Assembly: GCA_009731375.1 (NCBI GenBank)
Contig: BJOX01000138.1
Location: 500,772-549,487, forward strand
Length of the DNA stretch: 48,716 nt
Reading direction: 5' to 3'
DNA from: Paulinella micropora
Lineage: Eukaryota > Cercozoa > Imbricatea > Euglyphida
In this document: piece by piece, positions 9,457 through 42,826 of the stretch
Position numbering within the stretch: position 1 is the first letter of the stretch
Layout of the letters: every line of letters starts with the position of its first letter
Made by a program: the position numbers and the translations under genes
The notes under the pieces: model-generated
Database searches by the model: none
The model's input: only the letters and a program-made list of their open reading frames with translations
What the model was told of the DNA's origin: nothing

Positions 9457-10461
9457 TGCTCACATATAAGATTCAGTGAAATTCATTTTAATATTTTGAC
9501 ACTACTAAAAAGATTTTGATTTAGGGTAGCGGTGCGACTAAAAACCTGATTTTGTGCGTAAGCAAAAAATATTTAACTAGTTTAATTTCCGAAATTTTAA
9601 ACACATTTAATGGATGTTGTTTCTGCCAAATCAACTCAACAAGTGAAAAATTTTGTGTTGCAAAAATAATAATTTTGATTATTTACTAGATTTAGGACTG
9701 GAAAAGGTTTTAGATAAGTGAAATTTACTAAAAATTTACACTATAGTTACAGATATTGACCTAAAATACTTTTTAGTCTACAAAATAAATTTTTTAGTGA
9801 TATAAAAAATTTTAGTGCTAATTTTTGACATCACTTTTTTGGTCAGTGAGATAAAACGGTCTCTGATTGAAAATATTTTCTGGCGCCCTCACTTTTTTAA
9901 ATCAGTAAATCATAATTTGCGGTGTTAAATTTCGAAAATGTTTTTGGCCTGACCGCACAAAGTGACGACTTCTTCTAATATATCATCTCTTTCCGATCTC
10001 ATGATCAGCGATGACGAGCAGGTGGAAATCTCATCTCGTCCGAAAAGCTCACAAAGATTGGGTTTACGTCAGTATGTGGATGCGTCAGGCACTGAATCTG
10101 ACAGTGCTATCAACGTTCGACTGCCCAGCGCTCTAGAAGAAGATTGAATTTTGATTTTAATAATTAAATTCATTAAATTCATTAAATTCTAAGCTAATTT
10201 AATGAAAACGCTACACAATCTACTGTATTTATGAATTTAGAAAAGTCAGAAAAATTAAGTTTTTTTTCAAGTCACAGAGCCGGAACTAGACATCCAAACT
10301 ATTAATAAACATGATTTTCAATTAATATTTTTGTCAATGATACTAGTTTCCTAGTGAATTAGAGTGATTTTAGCTTATATTCCTTACCTTAGTAAAAAGA
10401 AAAAATTTCGCCAAAACATTATATCACTATTGGCTGAATATTTTGTTAGAAGTTGCAACGC
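9457..10461. other. AT-rich DNA with one small ORF
   Basis: Strongly AT-rich, no recognised gene. A 61-codon plus-strand frame at 9962-10147 reads MTTSSNISSLSDLMISDDEQ and ends LPSALEED. It is acidic, has no domain I recognise, and could be the last exon of a decayed transposon gene. Confidence 0.3.
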
Positions 10462-11064
10462 TCAATAGAATTCTTGCACGAATTGCAGTCGAGCTAGCCT
10501 GTCATGTTGATTTTGTATTTGCTGCTCTACCATTTGATGATATGCAAACATATGTGGTTGCGACGCCACTTGTGTTTGTGTAATGGTGCGTTGCGGCTGG
10601 CCAACAGCTCGCAATGTTGTTGCTTGAACAACAGGCACACTATGTAGCGGAGAATCAAAATTCTGAAAATCAAATATATTGTTTCTCAAAAGTTTGATTT
10701 CCTCTGCGGACAAGGTGTGCTCTGTTGCTGGGGGTATAGTTGCTGGGGGTGTAGTGTTACTGTTATGTGATGCAGCGTAGCACCAAAGCACTGTTTAGCG
10801 TTCCATTTGCATATCTACTGCTAGCTGCTGTTACTGCTGTCTTCTTCTTTGTATTTTTTTTCCAACCGACTCATAGTCTGGTATGTTCTTGCCTGCCATG
10901 TGCAGCCTACGAAGGTTGGAACGATGCACTTCCAACTTATTCCCCCTGAGGTCCTCAAAACCATCTTTAAAGTCCTTCCTCACTGCCTCTAGCATCAGAC
11001 CGTTGAAAGTCTTCCCAGTCTTCCCTACCACTGTAGTAAGGTATGTTGGTTGAATCACTTCCAT
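10462..11064 (-). CDS. Hypothetical protein fragments, unrecognised
   Basis: Two minus-strand frames lie in tandem. The first (11064-10831) reads MEVIQPTYLTTVVGKTGKTF and continues with FNGLMLEAVRKDFKDGFEDL then NKLEVHRSNLRRLHM, which has the amphipathic look of real protein. The second (10791-10462) is Gln/Thr/Pro-rich and ends QNQHDRLARLQFVQEFY. A splice between them is possible (AG at about 10794). I do not recognise either. A transposon origin is likely given the surroundings. A related Cys-containing minus-strand frame at 11125-11337 (ACGAQECWWVQDSYLLKKTN) may be a further piece. Confidence 0.3.
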
Positions 11065-11337
11065 TTTTCTGTTTTTCAGACATCTGAGTTACTTTTACAC
11101 ACCAGAAAGATTGTTGTCATCTGTCTATTGTGTGTTCATGACCGGCTGACACCCCTTCTGCAAATCCCCCCCTACGAGTACGTTGCAAGTGTCCTCCTTG
11201 CAGCAACCAGTTGTTGGCATTTTCCTGTTGGTTTTCTTGAGCAGGTAGCTATCCTGCACCCACCAACACTCCTGCGCGCCACAAGCATCCCTAGACTGGT
11301 TTCTGGGCTTGCCTGTTGATGGGGTTTTGTGGTCCAA

Positions 11338-12367
11338 ACCCCTAAACCGTTCCTGTAGATGTCCTTCTGACCCGAAGGCTCACTCTTGTCTCCTGTCGGT
11401 AGCTCCACCCCCGTAGAGCTCTACCCCCTGTTCAACAACAGCGATTCACGCAGTGGTACTGAAGCACAGTTGGAAGGACTTCCCCGGTTTCTGCTGTGTT
11501 ACTCTTGGGTGTGAAACAGACAATGGAAGCGTTTCCTCTGGATCACTTTGGTGATGTTGTTGTGCTTCAACTCGTACAAGGCTCCTAACTCTTAATAAAT
11601 TGAACAGTATAGAGTGTATATATTAGAAGCAGGTTTAACGGGTGACGTCTCCCAGGCGTCCCCAGTTGACTAGCTAACCAGCTCCAAACGTCCTTTAATA
11701 GGTAATTCAATCCTTACAAACAAAAGCACGCCAAACAAATGAAACAGCAGTTGCAGGTCTCTAACTCATAAATAAACGTATAAAATGTATCCACACATGA
11801 CATATTTGCATTAGTGCCACCAATGCCACCCACCTTAGTAAATATCACTTTTTACATACTACTAACTATTAATATTAACTAACGTATATACAATGACAGG
11901 TTGTATTAACTTTAACAACATCACCTAGTTAACTTCCCAAGCCGCTATTAATATCAACTCATAATTTTCAGTCTCACTGGCAGTGCCACGCTTCCTTTCA
12001 AACTTTTTTAACCCAACTACATTCTCTAACACACAAACTGAATCAACTTTCCACCACAGATAATTTCCTTCAGAATTCTTCGTCTTGAGCACAGCTCACA
12101 TTCACTGCAGACCACACACATTGCATTATACCTTAGCCTTACCTATCACTTGTACTAATTTAACTTTTGCAAAGGGGTGAGCACGGTCACTCGTGGTCTG
12201 GTAAACACATTTTATTAAATAACTATGTTGAAAATATTTCTTTTCAGAGTCGACCAGAACCGGCAAAAGCTCGCTATCACTGATCCACCAGTCAATCTTG
12301 AGGTGGCTAGCCTCATTATCAAGTAATGTGCTAGCATAATTAAAGATAATTTTATGATCACTATGTG
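11338..12367. other. No gene seen
   Basis: AT-rich non-coding sequence between the hypothetical ORFs and the foldback element. No repeat or open frame that I can support. Confidence 0.5.
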
Positions 12368-13335
12368 GTGACTGATGCAGACAATTTTATGTTCACTATG
12401 GTGATAGAGAAATAGAAGCAGTCATAAATTTGGAAAAATAACAATCAACCAAGTTGAAGACCAGACCACGCGTAAGTTGCTATTATCTTTGCAGAGATAT
12501 CATAGACATCTCAAACATCTTAGCTAACCTTTATGACATCTTCTGACATTTTTCCTACATTTCATAGTCTATCTATCACATCGCAAGCATATTGTAACAT
12601 ATCTTGAACATATTTGCAGCAATGACGTTATGATTATCGACTGTCATTGCCAATTCTTTCTTCCTGTATCTGCATCCTTAAGTGGTTGCGCCTTTACTTT
12701 TCTTTGCAGTCTGCTAGTATTCAGCTGACGACCTTGTTCTTCGTTACAGCTCCTTCGTGATCAGAGCTAGACGGCAGGATGTTGGAACCAGAAACTTAAT
12801 ATAATTAACCATATTGTCTCCAAGTGACTGGTTCGCGCCAGTGTTCTCAACCCACACAGCTTTTGCTCGTATTCATTCTGGAATGGTGATTGGGTTTATG
12901 CGGGCAAAGGACATTGACTCGTAGTATTGAAGCGGCACACCGCTGGCACTCTGTTCCAGTCTTTCTCTACATTTACTAAGAAATTCAGCAAAGATCTAAG
13001 AGGTGTGAGAAGAAAAAAGTGCATGATACAGGAAGAAAGAATTGGCAATGACTGAGTCGATAATCATAACTTCATTGCTGCAAATATGTTCAAGATATGT
13101 TACAATATGCTTGCGATGTGATACATAGACTATCAAATGTAGGAAAAAAGTCAGAAGATGTCATAAAGGTTAGCCAAGATGTTGGAGATCTCTATGATAT
13201 CTCTGCAAAGATAATAGTAACTTGCGCGTGGTCGGGTCTTCAACTTGGTTGATTTTGAGTTATTTTTCCAAGTTCATGACTGCTTCTATTACTCTATCAC
13301 CACATAGTGAACATAAAATTGTCTGCATCAGTCAC
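12368..13335. mobile_element. Foldback-like element with about 310-bp inverted arms
   Basis: The left arm 12368-12674 is the reverse complement of the right arm 13020-13335 with scattered small differences, for example over GTCATTGCCAATTCTTTCTT near the inner ends. The 345-bp spacer holds no evident gene. Long inverted arms around a short non-coding loop are the form of foldback elements. I could not define a target duplication. Confidence 0.85.
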
Positions 13336-13639
13336 ATCTCATTTTTTCACTTTGAGACATTCAAAAAACTCATTGTTTTTGCGCAAATGATGATACTTAA
13401 TGAGTCTTGAAAAAAATCAGTGATGGAAAGTTTACACAGCTTACATATAGAAACTGCCAAACGGATCCTCTACATCAAGACGTAAAAGCTCATCATGGTT
13501 CTTGTATATGACCCTAATGCTCCGCGCTGGAAGAGCATACAAATGAATATGAATATTCAACCCATCAGCGACAAATCGATAACTACTTTGGCCCACAGGG
13601 CAGTCTAGCTGCAACCCAGGATCTCTTGATAGAATTCAT

Positions 13640-13645
13640 TTTAAT
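13640..13645 (-). promoter_or_regulatory. ATTAAA poly(A)-like signal
   Basis: On the minus strand ATTAAA lies about 88 nt after the TGA stop of the MORC-kinase gene model. It is the common variant of AATAAA. Position supports a 3' end here; the motif alone is weak evidence in AT-rich DNA. Confidence 0.4.
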
Positions 13646-13732
13646 AGGATGAAAAAATAAATAACTTGAAAATTACACACAGTTACATTTATAACTAGAG
13701 AAAGCCTAAAAAGCCAGACTGACTTCAAATGG

Positions 13733-35697
<21,965 letters not shown>

Positions 35698-35773
35698 CTA
35701 TAGACGAAATCAAGAGAAATAAACAAAAACTTCGATGACAAAAGTATCAAACAAGCAAAATAAACAACAACCA

Positions 35774-35798
35774 AAAAAAAAAAAAAAAAAAAAAAAAA

Positions 35799-35864
<66 letters not shown>

Positions 35865-35900
35865 NNNNNNNNNNAACAAAAACAAAAACAAAAACAAAAC
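35774..35900. repeat. Poly-A tract with a 10-N gap
   Basis: About 90 A interrupted by single C, N at 35865-35874, then AACAAA units. Could be the A-tail of a retrotransposed element but nothing upstream supports it. Confidence 0.85.
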
Positions 35901-36076
35901 AAACAAACAAACAGAACAGCAAGAACGCTTGTTGCATGAGTCCTTGTCTGCCTATCTACGGAATTCCAGACAATTATTGCAAAAAAGAAAGAAAAAGAAA
36001 AGCAATATCTCAAGCGAAGACAGAAACAAAGACAATTACTTATTTATTTACTTACTTATTTGCTTGTTTGCTTTTT

Positions 36077-36077
36077 A

Positions 36078-36151
<74 letters not shown>

Positions 36152-36324
36152 ATATATTTTTATATTATATATATATAATATACACACACATATATATAAT
36201 ATAATATAATATAATATAATATAATATAATATAATATAATATAATATAATATAATATTATATATATATATAAAATATATATATGTATATTATATATATAT
36301 ATATATATATTTGATATATATATA

Positions 36325-36372
<48 letters not shown>

Positions 36373-36385
36373 TATATATATATTA

Positions 36386-36443
<58 letters not shown>
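36077..36443. repeat. (TA)n tract
   Basis: Self-complementary TA and ATATAAT units. Typical fragile simple repeat upstream of the fusion gene. Confidence 0.95.
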
Positions 36444-36445
<2 letters not shown>

Positions 36446-37240
36446 GACAATAGTATGGATTTTTATTGTCACAACTTGAGAAACAAGGACCACTTGAGAT
36501 GTCTGAAACATCCTCGGCAGTTAGTTGAGATTTCAGTTGTCCAATACTCCATTATATTAAAGTAAGCAACAGCATACAAAACAAACGACGTGGACAAAAC
36601 ACTGACATAAAAGTGCTCGATGGGGATTTTCGATACGACAGGTTTGCTTCCATCAAATCAGTTGTTAGCCCGAAACGTTAGAATTCCCGGGCCAATACCA
36701 TTATATCGTGCCCCCGGCCATTTTTTGCCACCCCTGACCAGAAATCTTTCAGACAGGTTCCGTAAAGGGAACTGCTTTCCTAAACTACTACTAGGCTAGG
36801 CTAGTAAGGGTAACTGTTTTTTCTTATTCAGCCAACGGGGAAAACGATAAAAATAACCCGATAATGATGCAGTGTTTGCAATCATAACCGCGTTAAATTT
36901 ATGTTTTAACCCGAATTACAGCTTCACCATAAGAGTGGAGAGCAGCACGTATTACACAAATCGCAAAACACAAGGCTTTTTTGATTTAACTAGGTAATCC
37001 TGATCCTCTGTTTTGCCGGAAAGTTGCAACCCTAATTTTTCAACTGGGAAAAAGTCCGACAGGAGTACTGACAGGGTTCGAGAATCGAACCTGGGGCTTA
37101 AAGATGCTAGGCTAGGAAGGGTAACTGTTTTGTCTTATTCAGCCAACGGGAAAAACGATAAAAATAACCTGATAATGATGCAGTGTTTGCAATCATAACC
37201 GCGTTAAATTTATGTTTTAACCCGAATTACAGCTACTAAC
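36444..37240. repeat. Non-coding region with a 125-bp direct duplication
   Basis: Two copies of about 125 bp (36797-36922 and 37110-37235) starting AAGGGTAACTGTTTT share all but a few bases. Between them GGGTTCGAGAATCGAACCTG (37073-37092) is a B-box-bearing palindrome. GTAAAGGGAACTGCTTTCCT at 36763 occurs again at 40258. Probably the end of a SINE-like family. Confidence 0.7.
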
Positions 37241-37569
<329 letters not shown>

Positions 37570-37934
37570 GGCCTAGGCCTTCGATTTAATGAAGTTAATT
37601 TAACTTAACTTCTGGTCATCCATACAAATCGTTAGCTCAAGAGCTATTGATTTAACTAGATGGTGACCTACTTCTCAAATTATTAATAGTAATGAAAATT
37701 AAATTATTAAAAAAATTAAAATATTAGAATAAAAATAAAATAAAAATAGATTGAGTATTAAAATGAAATAAAATAAGATAGAGTATTAAAATAAAATAAG
37801 ATAGAGTAAAAAAAAAAATAAAGGAGAAAAATAAAAGTAAAAATCAAATAACATAAAGGTAATATTATATATATTACATATACATATATATGGGGTTTAA
37901 AAAAAAAATTATAAATATAATATATATATATGTA
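37570..37934. other. AT-rich DNA, no gene seen
   Basis: AAAT-type repeats follow the CTA array. Nothing coding. Confidence 0.5.
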
Positions 37935-38096
37935 TATATACGTTGAGGGTATTAAAGTCCTAGTCTGTATATATATAACACTCCCTAAGGGGGTTTGGCC
38001 AACCACACTCCGGCTTAGGATGTGATCAACGCTGAACTTGTCCCACACTCAGGTATCATCTGATGATGAGGTGTCCAACGCCCTCCTTAGGCAGTG
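37935..38096 (-). mobile_element. 3' UTR and end of LINE copy B
   Basis: Directly after the RT stop codon on the minus strand comes a GC-richer 120-bp segment ending CCTTAGGGAGTGTTATATATA, then AT repeats. This looks like the conserved 3' end plus short-repeat tail of a CR1/L2-type LINE. Confidence 0.6.
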
Positions 38097-39982
38097 TCAT
38101 GATTGCTGCAGCTGTAAGAGATACGCTTTGAGTTCAGTTTTGAATTCAGCTTTGTAAGAGATATCTCTCAGATGTCCTGGTAGCTTATCCCATTGTGCTT
38201 GTGCTGCTCTGCTGTACTGACCAGTCTTAGAGTCGTTGTACATGTGTTTCCTTGATGATCGCCTAGTGTTGTAGTTATGAACAGCTGTGATTGGTCGGAT
38301 GTTGTTGTAATGGAGGGGAAGAAAAGCCTTGAAGGCTGGGTAAATAAGGGAGTGTGCATCCATGCATACGCTATATTTATACATGTTAAGGATGTTGAGT
38401 AGGCGTAGTTTGGCAAAAAGTGGTTTGGTAGGTGTTCTCCATGGTTTGAGGCAGATCAGACGGACTGTGCGTTTTTGGATGATGATAAGTGGATGTATAA
38501 TGGTGTTGTATTTATCAGATCCCCATATAGAGATACCATACATAAGTAGGGGGTATACATGTGCATAGTAGAGTTGGAGGAGGATATGGGTGGGGAGAAG
38601 GCTGTTCACATAGCGAAACATTTGGACAAACGGTTGAAGACGGACGACAATAGATTGTATATGTTCACGGAAGGATAGGTTGCTTTGGATGATTGTACCC
38701 AATACTTTTACCTTTCGTTCGTGTTGGAGCCTCTTGCCGTCGATGGTCAAGTCAAGCTGCACCTTCTGTTCATGCTTGTGGAAAACGGTGTAGGTGGTTT
38801 TGGTACTAGGTTATGTCTGTGGAAGTAGCGGACAAGGTTAGTTGTATCAGTTTGTGCTTGTTCTTGGAGTTGCTCTTTATTCTTAGCAGCAATGATGAGT
38901 GTGGTGTCATCTGCATATGCAAAGACTCTCCCGTGTGTTAGTGAGAGTATAATATCGTTGATGTATAGAATGAAGAGCGTTGTTGAGAGTGTGCTACCTT
39001 GCGGGATCCCATGTGTGATCTTGCGTGGGTAGGAACGAGCATATTGGGTAAATACGGTTTGGTATCGTTTTGTGAGGTATGATTTGAAAAAGGTAGTGGT
39101 GTTATCGCTAAAATTTATATTATTTCGTAATTTATGGATGAGTGTTTCATGATCGATGGTGTCAAGCTTTCGATAGGTCGATGAATAGAGCAAGTACATA
39201 CTGTCCTGGGCCTTTGAGGTTTTGGATGTGGTTTAGGATGGTTTGTGTGGTGATTGTCGTGTTCGAATGTGGTCGGAAAGCATATTGAGTTCGGGAGAGG
39301 ATGTCGTACCTGGTAAGGTGGGTCATCAGTTGCTTGTTGAGTATAGTGTCAAAGACCTTGGCGATGATCGGCAGTAGCGAGATAGGTCTGTAGTTCTCAG
39401 GCAGCGTTCTATCTTTAGCTTTATATATTTCAATAACTTTAGTTATTTTTAGTGCATCTGGGTATTGGTTATGTTCTATCGCTTTATTAAAGAGCTTGGT
39501 TAATATCGGGGCAATGTATTCTGTAAGGTCTTGCATTATGACTGGCTTTATTTTGTTTATATCTTCTGCTTTGTTTCTGTTTATTGCTTTCAGTGTCTCG
39601 ACTACATCATTCTGTCGGATGCGTTTGAGTGTAAAGGTAAGCAGTTGTTTCTGTGTTAGGTCTATTTCCTCTCTGACTTTATGTTCTTGGGGGATTTGGG
39701 CACTGACCTTGGAGCCGACCGTCGTGTAGTGTTTGTTGAGTGCATTGGCAATACCTTTGTGGTCGGTGATTACCTTGTCATCTATGCGGAGCTGGGTGGG
39801 CGACGTCTTCAGACCCTGTGTCTGTGGGATCAGCTTTCTCAACGCATTCATACGTTTTTTCGGATCGTGACGTAATCTTTCCATTAGGGCAGTCATGTAT
39901 GCTTTCTTAGCTTTCTTAATCTCTCTATTAGTTTTATTTCTATGCTTACTGTACTTAATCCTATTACTTTTAACTGGGCATG
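38097..39982 (-). pseudogene. LINE reverse transcriptase (CR1/L2/Jockey type), copy B, 5'-truncated
   Basis: Read on the minus strand from about 39982. N-terminal linker (REIKKAKKAYMTALMERLRH), then RT motifs in order: NYRPISLLPIIAKVFD, YAFRPHSNTTITTQ, FIDLSKAFDTIDHETL (frameshift at the AFDT join, about 39165), GIPQGSTLSTTLFILYIND, FAYADDTTLI (catalytic YADD), KVLGTIIQSNLSF, YPLLMYGISIWG and LRDISYKAEFKTELKAYLLQ to the stop at 38097. A second frameshift lies near 38750. The C-terminal block is typical of CR1/L2/Jockey clades. It would copy its own RNA by target-primed reverse transcription. 5' truncated at a CTA array; no endonuclease in this copy. Confidence 0.9.
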
Positions 39983-40049
<67 letters not shown>

Positions 40050-40309
40050 CACTACTACTACTACTGCTACTACTACTACTACTACTACCAGTTTTCGGAA
40101 TTGTGGGTGGGCGCTTGGATTCGACCTTGTTAATGGAGGCTTCTTGGATCGTGTTTGGTTAGGGGATTTTGGACTTTCAGTATGTATAGATGATTTTTAG
40201 CTTGAAGTAAGTCATCCCAGTAGTCCTGCTTCTGGTTTGTCTTTAGGAGTATAGTTTCGGTAAAGGGAACTGCTTTCCTATTAAACTACTACTACTACTA
40301 CAGTCGATC
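39983..40309. repeat. (CTA)n and SINE-like tail beside LINE copy B
   Basis: CTA at 39984-40090, about 160 bp of unique sequence, then GTAAAGGGAACTGCTTTCCT (40258) and a short CTA run, the same motif as near 36763. Confidence 0.75.
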
Positions 40310-40505
40310 TTGGTGCGAAGTCGCTTACCAACATTCGCATTTGCTGGAAATCATCAAAAATTTCATTCGCTGGAAATCATCAAAAATTGCATTCTTGAAC
40401 TTTGAAAAAAAAAAAATTCAGAGAAAATAGAACATACTTGTCTTATTACCATGAAAAAATCCGTGCGCCATGAGTTTTATCATGACACCAGAGTACTCAC
40501 CAGAC

Positions 40506-40608
40506 GCACACACACACACATACACACACACACACCACACACACAAATACACACACACACACACAATACACACACACACACATACACACACACACACAAA
40601 CACACACT

Positions 40609-40642
<34 letters not shown>

Positions 40643-40649
40643 CAAACAC

Positions 40650-40684
<35 letters not shown>

Positions 40685-40817
40685 CACACAAACAAGTACT
40701 CAGAAACACACACACACACAACACAACACAACAAGACAACAGAACACAACAAAACACAACACAACACAACACAACACAACACAACACACACACACACACA
40801 CACCACACACACAACAA

Positions 40818-40850
<33 letters not shown>

Positions 40851-41085
40851 CTTCTCCTTCTCCTTCTCCTTCTTCTCCTTCTCCTTCTCCTTCTCCTTCT
40901 TCTTCTTCTTCTTCTTCTTCTTCTTCTTCTTCTTCTTCTTCTCCTCCTCCTCCTCCTTCTCCTCCTCCTCCTCCTCCTCTCCTCCTCCTCCTCCTCCTTC
41001 TCCTTCTCCTTCTTCTTCTCCTTCTTCTTCTTCTTCTTCTTCTTCTTCTTCTTCTTCTTCTTCTTCTTCTTCTTCTTCTTCTTCG
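40506..41085. repeat. (CA)n, (AACAC)n, (CT)n and (TTC)n tract
   Basis: CA with A/T interruptions to 40722, AACAC/ACAGA to 40790, CA to 40817, CT to 40848, then CTT/CTC/CCT to 41085. The long Thr/His and Ser/Leu frames are artefacts. Confidence 0.95.
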
Positions 41086-41499
41086 TTTTTATTGAGAGAA
41101 CAATTTTACGATTGGACTCAGGGAACGTCGACGTGAAAAGTATAGCTAGTAAGTGATACCTTTATCTAAGGTGGACCTGGTTATTCTACCATTAAACCTT
41201 GCTTACTGTAATTTTAAACAAAAAGTAATAAAAAAAGGACTATGTAACGCCAGACTTCCCCNNNNNNNNNNGTTCGCTACTTAGAGAACTCTCTGAATCA
41301 GTCGACGTATCTGGTCAACCATACCCCACCCCAACTTAACCCCCTCTTTCACTTTTTTTTCTATGTCACTTTTTCAGTGATAAAAAAGAAAGAGGGGGGG
41401 CCGCCATACATAAACGATCCCGCTTAAGATAACATACACCCATATCATAATGTAGACCAAATATCGCACAACATATCCAAGCATAAATATTAATAACAT
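41086..41499. other. Non-coding region with a 10-N gap and a hairpin
   Basis: N at 41262-41271. CCCCCTCTTTC at 41340-41350 pairs with GAAAGAGGGGG near 41388, enclosing CACTTTTTCAGTG. Otherwise nothing seen. Confidence 0.5.
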
Positions 41500-42430
41500 T
41501 TAATACCGAGCCCCTAATATCCGATCAATATCCTCTTTAATACGTTGGTGTTTTAGTAAGTATGCCATTAGTGCTTTTTTGAAGATTTTGATTGATTTTT
41601 CGTCTCTTGTTTCTTTTGGGATTGATTTGCATTAATTTGCAAAGATCTTGGTATCGCTGTTTTATTCTAGTTGTGTTTTTAGGTTTGCTAGTATTGTTTC
41701 TTTGTTTTTGTCGTATATGCTTTTGGTGAGTCTAGGTGTATTGTCTGTTTCTGGTTTTTTTGTGCGGGCGTGTATTATATATTGCATATATGGGTGATGG
41801 TCTGATATGCATGGGCTTATGATGTCTGATTCGATGTTTGCGTTGATGTTGGTGATTATCATGTCGATGAGTGTATGTGATTTTGTGTGGACCATGTCGT
41901 ATCGTGTTGCTTTTGTTATTGTTGTGTAGAGGTTGTTGTGTACCATTAGGTTTTGAAAGTCTGTGTGTGGTTTATGTATGTTGTCTGGTAGGTTATAGTT
42001 TATGTCCCTACTAGTGTGTTACTATGCTTGTGGGTGTTTTGTGCAGTATGTTGTTTATATTGTTTTGAAGTGCTTTTATGAACTGTTGATCTTTGAGCGG
42101 GCGTCTATACATACCTTTTATTGTATGTATTGGTTTGTTTTTAAGCTTATTATTATATATTTTTATTATTAGTGGTGTTTTGCATGAGTCTGATATAGTT
42201 TGCTTATCATCTATTGTAATGTGCATGTTGCTTTTATGGTATATTGAGATGTCGGTGTGATGTTTAGCTGTATATGTCGGGATGGAGAATGCGTTGTCGC
42301 TGGTTGGTTGGTTGATTTAGTTGTCTGTGAGTATGATGATGTCTGGTTGGAAGGATAGGAGTTGTAGTTGCGTGATTAGTTCTTGATGGTGTGCTTTGAA
42401 GGAGTGAATGTTGGTGTGGTATATTATGAG
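41500..42430 (-). pseudogene. LINE copy A: AP-type endonuclease joined to RT C-terminus
   Basis: Minus strand from 42430: HTNIHSFKAHHQELI and QPDIIILTDN (N-terminal endonuclease motifs; the usual Glu of ILTE is Asp), GMYRRPLKDQQFIKALQNNI, SIVTH then RDINYN (GDFN-like motif, broken by a stop/frameshift), and CISDHHPY (catalytic SDH motif). After IYDKNKETILANLKTQLE the same frame passes two stops and reads CKSIPKETRDEKSIKIFKKA then LMAYLLKHQR, the conserved end of a LINE RT, stopping at 41500. The RT core is missing, so this copy has an internal deletion. Confidence 0.8.
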
Positions 42431-42435
42431 TGTGT

Positions 42436-42441
42436 TGTGTG

Positions 42442-42499
<58 letters not shown>
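42436..42499. repeat. (TTA)n at the SINE 5' side
   Basis: About 20 TTA units between the endonuclease start and SINE copy 12. Confidence 0.9.
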
Positions 42500-42754
42500 G
42501 CCCAGTGGTCAAGTTCTACCATCTGGGCCCTGTCGCCAGTTCGATTCCCGTCGGTGCCACCAGTATTTTCATTGAACATACCGGTCTATTTCTGGACCAG
42601 TATTTTCATTGAACATACCGGCCCGTCTGGAAGTGTTGGAACTTCCCTTGCGGGGGTGTCATTAGAGCTTATCGTCAATTCTTCGTACTCCCCTCACGGG
42701 TGAGATGATGGAGGCGCATGTGCAGAAATGCATCAGCCATTGACAGAGAAGCAC

Positions 42755-42755
<1 letters not shown>
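42500..42755 (+). mobile_element. tRNA-derived SINE, copy 12 (only plus-strand copy)
   Basis: Starts inside the A-box (GCCCAGTGGTCAAG), B-box AGTTCGATTCCCGTC, with the CATTGAACATACCGG duplication, and ends GAAGCACTA plus TTA repeats. It separates ORF1 from the endonuclease of LINE copy A. Confidence 0.93.
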
Positions 42756-42792
<37 letters not shown>

Positions 42793-42826
42793 GTAATGTT
42801 CTTATTACATGATTTATTTCTTCTTT

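Noticed and set aside
35774-35864. Poly-A tail of a processed pseudogene
   Set aside because: The upstream sequence is the first exon of the minus-strand gene, not a spliced copy; the homopolymer borders a gap and may be artefactual.
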